Notes under the pieces: model-generated
Database searches by the model: none
What the model was told of the DNA's origin: nothing
The model's input: the letters and a program-made list of their open reading frames with translations, nothing else
Made by a program: the position numbers and the translations under genes
Source of the DNA: Ruminococcaceae bacterium UBA2719
GTDB taxonomy: Bacteria; Bacillota; Clostridia; Oscillospirales; Acutalibacteraceae
DNA: 9,910 nucleotides
Assembly (NCBI GenBank): GCA_002353935.1
Contig: DEKP01000015.1
Coordinates: forward strand, 1 to 9,910
Direction: 5' to 3'
In this document: positions 6,768 through 9,910 of the stretch, piece by piece
How the letters are laid out: the number at the start of each line of letters is the position of its first letter
Numbering within the stretch: the first letter of the stretch is position 1

Positions 6768-6823
6768 AACGCTTGCAGATTATAATAAATTAAGTTTCTT
6801 AAATATTATTTTTCTCAAGCGTT
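6768..6823. repeat. Long intergenic inverted repeat before the GatD-like gene
   Basis: AACGCTTG (6768-6775) and CAAGCGTT (6816-6823) form an 8-bp outer stem. Inside, ATAATA pairs with TATTAT, and TTAAG with CTTAA around a TTT loop, giving a nearly continuous hairpin of about 19 bp with small internal loops. It is not followed by a U tract (next bases ATATTATAATTTTG), so it is not a clear terminator. It fills much of the 105-base gap and may affect mRNA processing or stability. Confidence 0.6.
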
Positions 6824-6860
6824 ATATTATAATTTTGATAAAGTAAAAAGGAGCTTTAAT

Positions 6861-7913
6861 ATGAAAGCAGCAGTTTTATATGGTAATCAAGATTTAAGAT
6901 ATGATGAAATCGAAACCCCTGCCGTTCATGACGGAGAAATAAGAATTAAGGTTGTCGCAACCGGTATTTGCGGCTCTGATATTCCGCGTGTTCACTATAA
7001 CGGGGCTCACGGTTATCCGATTATTTTGGGACATGAATTTTCAGGTTATGTTGACGAAGCTGCCAGCGACGTTAAAAGTGTTAAAAAAGGCGACCGTGTT
7101 ATAGGCATTCCGCTTATGCCCTGCTTTGAATGCGACGATTGTAAAGCGGGCAACTTCTCTCTTTGCAAACACTATAGCTTTGTAGGTTCGCGTCAAAACG
7201 GCAGCATGGCACAGTACGTTACACTTCCTGAAAAAAACGTTATGAAAATTGACAGTTCTATTCCCTATGAAACCGCTGCATTTTTTGAGCCCTCTACTGT
7301 TGCTATTCACGGTATCAAACAGTGCGGATATAAATATGAAAAAGGGAAAACAGTCGCTATTTTAGGCGGCGGTACAATCGGTTTGTTTACACTTCAATGG
7401 ATTAAAATTTTAGGTGCAGACAAAGTATGTGTATGTGATATTGACGACAGCCATTTGAAGTGTTCGAAAATTTTAGGTGCAGATGAAACCCTGATAAGCA
7501 TAGCAGAAGATTTCAACGATCAGGTCAAAGCTGCTACTAACTCAAAAGGCTTTGACTATGTATTTGTTTCTACAGGCTCGGTTGCCGCAATGAAAACGGC
7601 ATTTGAAATTGCTGCCAATAAAGCTCACATATGCTTTATCGGCACGCCGACAAAGGATATCACATTTTCCGTAAGAGAGTGGGAAAATATGAACCGCAAG
7701 GAATTCTACCTCACAGGTTCATGGATGTCATATTCTGCTCCGTGGCCGGGAGACGAATGGTCTTTAACAGAAAAATATTTTTCCACAGGAGACTTAAAAG
7801 TTCTTCCGGAAATGATATATAAGTCATATCCTCTTGACAAAGCTATGGACGCCTTTAACGAATATTTAAACCCACAGAATGTTATGGGTAAAATTCAAAT
7901 CATAGATAAATAA
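6861..7913 (+). CDS. GatD-like zinc-dependent polyol-phosphate dehydrogenase
   Basis: A 350-residue medium-chain dehydrogenase closely resembling E. coli GatD, galactitol-1-phosphate 5-dehydrogenase, which interconverts galactitol-1-phosphate and tagatose-6-phosphate. Catalytic-zinc residues C37, H58, E59 and E143 and structural-zinc cysteines C88, C91, C94 and C102 are all present. The Rossmann motif is G169-x-G171-x2-G174, and D193 at the end of the second strand points to NAD(H). GatD-like signatures include GHEFSGY (57-63), FVGSRQNG and GSWMSYSAPWPGDEW (286-300). AAGGAG lies seven bases before the ATG. In this cluster I infer that it may act as a reductase supplying the cytidylyltransferase, as TarJ does for TarI. 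Related substrates (ribitol, sorbitol or arabitol phosphates) cannot be excluded. The gap after the GatZ-like gene holds a hairpin and an isolated TATAAT (6828-6833) without a good -35. Confidence 0.88.
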   Translation: MKAAVLYGNQDLRYDEIETPAVHDGEIRIKVVATGICGSDIPRVHYNGAHGYPIILGHEFSGYVDEAASDVKSVKKGDRVIGIPLMPCFECDDCKAGNFSLCKHYSFVGSRQNGSMAQYVTLPEKNVMKIDSSIPYETAAFFEPSTVAIHGIKQCGYKYEKGKTVAILGGGTIGLFTLQWIKILGADKVCVCDIDDSHLKCSKILGADETLISIAEDFNDQVKAATNSKGFDYVFVSTGSVAAMKTAFEIAANKAHICFIGTPTKDITFSVREWENMNRKEFYLTGSWMSYSAPWPGDEWSLTEKYFSTGDLKVLPEMIYKSYPLDKAMDAFNEYLNPQNVMGKIQIIDK

Positions 7914-7936
7914 ACATTTTATATTTAGGTAAGAAT

Positions 7937-9019
7937 ATGAGCAAAAATGTAGCACATAGGATATATAAGTTTGATAATATCAAATTTCTTGCTATCCTAT
8001 TGGTAGTTTTGGGACATTTTGCAGACGGATATACAAACTCCTCAAATATGTTTGACAGCTGGTTTGTTTTTGTATATTCATTTCACGCTCCCTTGTTCAT
8101 CTTTTTGTGCGGACTTTTTTCTGATAAATATCAGAAAAGTTCGCAATTTAATATTAAAAAATTCACATATTATCTGACGCTTGGCTTTTTGCTGAAAATA
8201 TTATTATATCTATGCCAGATAATGACGAACACAAATGCCGAGTTGAATTTACTGGGCGGCGCAGGCGTTGAGTGGTTTTTATTTGTCACGTGCATGTATA
8301 TGCTAACGGCATTTTTACTCAAACGAGTAAAGCCCGCGATTGTTATTGTTACGTCTATTGTACTTGGCGCTACATTCGGTGTTGTTCCGATTTCTGACGA
8401 GTTTTATTTACAAAGATATTTTGTGTTTTTGCCGATATTCTTCATAGGATATTATCTAACACCTCAAAAGCTGATGAACTTCACCTCGCGCACTAATGTA
8501 AAACTGACTTCCATAGCATTTATGATAGTCTATTTTATACTTTGCTTTAGACAACGAGAACTGATATATCCGCTTAGAATGTTGTTTACAGGACGAAATC
8601 CCTTTGCAAGTATACCAATACATAACTGCTTTATTCATCACCGTCTGCTATGTTATGGTATATCGGCAATACTCATTATTGCTGTTATTTCCTGTATTCC
8701 AAATATAAAAATACCTCTGATTTCGCGTATGGGAGCTAATACCTTAGGGGTTTATTTTTGGCACTATCCATGTATTTACTTGCTCAGATATTTTGGGTTC
8801 TTTCTCCTTATCGAACAAACCGGAGATCCCCTGTGGAAGTTATTGGTTTTAACATCCGCTTTAGTACTGGGGTTCATACTATCATTCGATATTTTCTCAT
8901 ATCCCTTGCGACTTCTTTACAAACCATATCAAAAAATGAATTTTACGGCTAATATAATTGTAGCTTTGATTTTGCTCGCCGCTGCCGTAACATTCGAATA
9001 TTTTATACCTATATTTTAA
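7937..9019 (+). CDS. Membrane O-acyltransferase (acyltransferase 3 / fucose 4-O-acetylase-like)
   Basis: A 360-residue protein with about ten hydrophobic segments. The N-terminus has the family hallmark FDNIKFLAILLVVLGHF, with the expected active-site His at 27, followed by SFHAPLFIFLCG (48-59) in the next helix. A later FWHYPCIYLLR segment is also typical. Such integral membrane enzymes transfer acetyl or other acyl groups from cytoplasmic acyl-CoA to sugars or cell-surface polymers; the substrate cannot be read from the sequence. It starts 23 bases after the GatD-like gene, with a weak AGG site, so it is probably co-transcribed and may decorate the product of this pathway. A bidirectional terminator follows. 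Confidence 0.85.
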   Translation: MSKNVAHRIYKFDNIKFLAILLVVLGHFADGYTNSSNMFDSWFVFVYSFHAPLFIFLCGLFSDKYQKSSQFNIKKFTYYLTLGFLLKILLYLCQIMTNTNAELNLLGGAGVEWFLFVTCMYMLTAFLLKRVKPAIVIVTSIVLGATFGVVPISDEFYLQRYFVFLPIFFIGYYLTPQKLMNFTSRTNVKLTSIAFMIVYFILCFRQRELIYPLRMLFTGRNPFASIPIHNCFIHHRLLCYGISAILIIAVISCIPNIKIPLISRMGANTLGVYFWHYPCIYLLRYFGFFLLIEQTGDPLWKLLVLTSALVLGFILSFDIFSYPLRLLYKPYQKMNFTANIIVALILLAAAVTFEYFIPIF

Positions 9020-9076
9020 AAATGTATTATAATAAAGTTTTTATAACCGATTTATAATCCTTTTAAATCAAAAATT

Positions 9077-9112
9077 ATCTCTCCGACTCATCAAGAATCG
9101 GAGAGATTTTTT
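9077..9112. terminator. Bidirectional intrinsic terminator between the convergent operons
   Basis: A 10-bp perfect stem ATCTCTCCGA / TCGGAGAGAT (9077-9086 and 9098-9107) with an 11-base loop. It runs into six T's on the plus strand (9107-9112) and, on the minus strand, into AATTTTTG. It ends the acyltransferase cluster and also nrdDG. Confidence 0.9.
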
Positions 9113-9131
9113 ATGTCTATTATTTTAATAT

Positions 9132-9668
9132 CTATTTACCTTTAATCAATTTATCCCAGAGCACAACTTTACCTGAAGATAATGTTTTTTTCATATCAAT
9201 AATACGCTGATTTTCACTGCCACGAAATTGAAGAGAAATATTTTTCTTTTCTTCAACAAACGGACCATCTACCAAAACATCAATTAATGATAATATTTCA
9301 TCGGTATATTTGCAGCGTTTATCACTTGAGTTTAATAACTTTTCTTCCAGTACAAACCCCGTAAAACACCATATAGTCTTTTTAGGATATTCTGTCTTTA
9401 CCCTTTTTAAAAACGGTAACAGTGCTTCCTGATTTTGAGGCTCAAACGGTTCTCCCCCAAGCAGAGTTAATCCGTCAATATAAGAGGGTTTTAAAGACTT
9501 TAAAATTTGATCTTCAATCTCTTTGGTAAAAGGCTCTCCATAATTAAAGTCCCAAGTTTGCGGCTGAAAACAACCTTTGCATCTATTAGTACAGCCTGAT
9601 ACAAAAAGAGTTGTTCTCACACCCTCGCCATTTGCAATATCACAGTATTTAATATTACAGTAATTCAT
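9132..9668 (-). CDS. nrdG: Anaerobic ribonucleoside-triphosphate reductase activating protein NrdG
   Basis: NrdG is the radical SAM activase that places the glycyl radical on NrdD under anaerobic conditions. The 178-residue product has the radical SAM cluster motif C26-x3-C30-x2-C33 (GCTNRCKGCF), the NGEGVRTTLFVSGC approach segment and GGEP (71-74), which binds the SAM amino group. Its ATG shares one base with the nrdD stop codon (TAATG), so the two are translationally coupled. It is the last gene before the terminator at 9077-9112. Members of this family include activases of other glycyl-radical enzymes, but the adjoining nrdD settles the partner. Confidence 0.96.
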   Translation of the reverse strand: MNYCNIKYCDIANGEGVRTTLFVSGCTNRCKGCFQPQTWDFNYGEPFTKEIEDQILKSLKPSYIDGLTLLGGEPFEPQNQEALLPFLKRVKTEYPKKTIWCFTGFVLEEKLLNSSDKRCKYTDEILSLIDVLVDGPFVEEKKNISLQFRGSENQRIIDMKKTLSSGKVVLWDKLIKGK

Positions 9669-9910
9669 TACAAATGAAGCACTCTTTCTTTGATTTCCTG
9701 GGTTCTGCCCTGGTTCCAGTACTGGGTTCCGATATACCCGCAGGTACGGCGAGCAACATTCATCTTGTCCTGATCTCGATTATGACAATTAGGACACTCC
9801 CAAACAAGCTTGCCATCATCTTCGACTATTGAAATTTCGCCGTCATATCCGCAAACCTGGCAATAATCTGACTTTGTATTTAATTCGGCATACATAATAT
9901 TATCATAAAT
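9668..9910 (-). CDS. nrdD: C-terminal end of anaerobic ribonucleoside-triphosphate reductase NrdD (cut by window edge)
   Basis: Only the last 80 residues of this large class III reductase are in the window. The reading frame stays open from the stop codon to the window edge (five further codons, IYDNI, upstream of an internal Met at 9895), so this is a truncated gene view, not a small protein. Visible features are the zinc-site cysteines CQVC and CPNC and, near the end, RRTCGYIGTQYWNQGR, which contains the glycyl-radical site (Gly after CGYI). The enzyme reduces ribonucleoside triphosphates to deoxy forms without oxygen. Confidence 0.96.
   Translation of the reverse strand: MYDNIMYAELNTKSDYCQVCGYDGEISIVEDDGKLVWECPNCHNRDQDKMNVARRTCGYIGTQYWNQGRTQEIKERVLHL

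Noticed and set aside
4703..7913. Reading the GatZ- and GatD-like genes as an ordinary galactitol catabolic operon.
   Set aside because: No PTS components, kinase, GatY or GatR-type regulator is present, and a cytidylyltransferase gene is translationally coupled. Not excluded if the missing genes exist elsewhere.
9668..9895. A free-standing 75-residue zinc-ribbon protein.
   Set aside because: The frame is open to the window edge and the sequence is the C-terminus of NrdD with the glycyl-radical motif; the Met at 9895 is internal.

Overview
The window looks like a low-GC, strictly anaerobic Gram-positive bacterium of the Clostridia type. This rests on gene content: [FeFe]-hydrogenase maturases, an oxygen-independent class III ribonucleotide reductase with its activase, AT-rich intergenic DNA, strong AGGAG-type ribosome binding sites and SigA-like promoters. 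The species cannot be named from the sequence.

Layout, left to right. (1) Positions 1-102 hold a 19-bp perfect hairpin terminator. (2) nrdR (minus strand, 103-558) encodes the ribonucleotide-reductase repressor; its promoter contains a probable NrdR box in the spacer. (3) tspO (plus strand, 724-1194) is divergent from nrdR and overlaps tail to tail with hydF. (4) A minus-strand hydrogenase-maturation operon runs from about 4508 down to 1171: a small TM1266-type regulator, hydG and hydF. hydE and the hydrogenase structural genes are not here. Its long leader has an intrinsic terminator and a competing hairpin, so it looks like an attenuator or riboswitch. (5) Divergent from it, a perfect TTGACA-17-TATAAT promoter drives a plus-strand cluster (4703-9019): an IspD/TarI-type cytidylyltransferase, a GatZ/KbaZ-type protein, a GatD-type galactitol-1-phosphate dehydrogenase and a membrane O-acyltransferase. 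(6) A bidirectional terminator separates this cluster from nrdG and the 3' end of nrdD (minus strand, 9132-9910).

The most interesting region is the 4703-9019 cluster. GatD and GatZ normally serve galactitol catabolism, but here there is no GatY, kinase or PTS transporter. Instead they sit with a CTP-dependent nucleotidyltransferase and an acyltransferase under a consensus promoter. The arrangement resembles TarJ/TarI (CDP-ribitol) and the pneumococcal CDP-mannitol enzymes. I infer a biosynthetic route: fructose-6-P to tagatose-6-P (GatZ-like epimerase), then galactitol-1-P (GatD-like reductase run in reverse), then a CDP-hexitol such as CDP-galactitol (IspD-like enzyme). The product could be used in a surface polymer that the acyltransferase may decorate. 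This is a hypothesis from family and context, not something the sequence proves.

The two ends of the window are linked in theme: nrdR at the left and nrdDG at the right both concern deoxyribonucleotide supply, and NrdR is expected to control nrd operons in the same genome.
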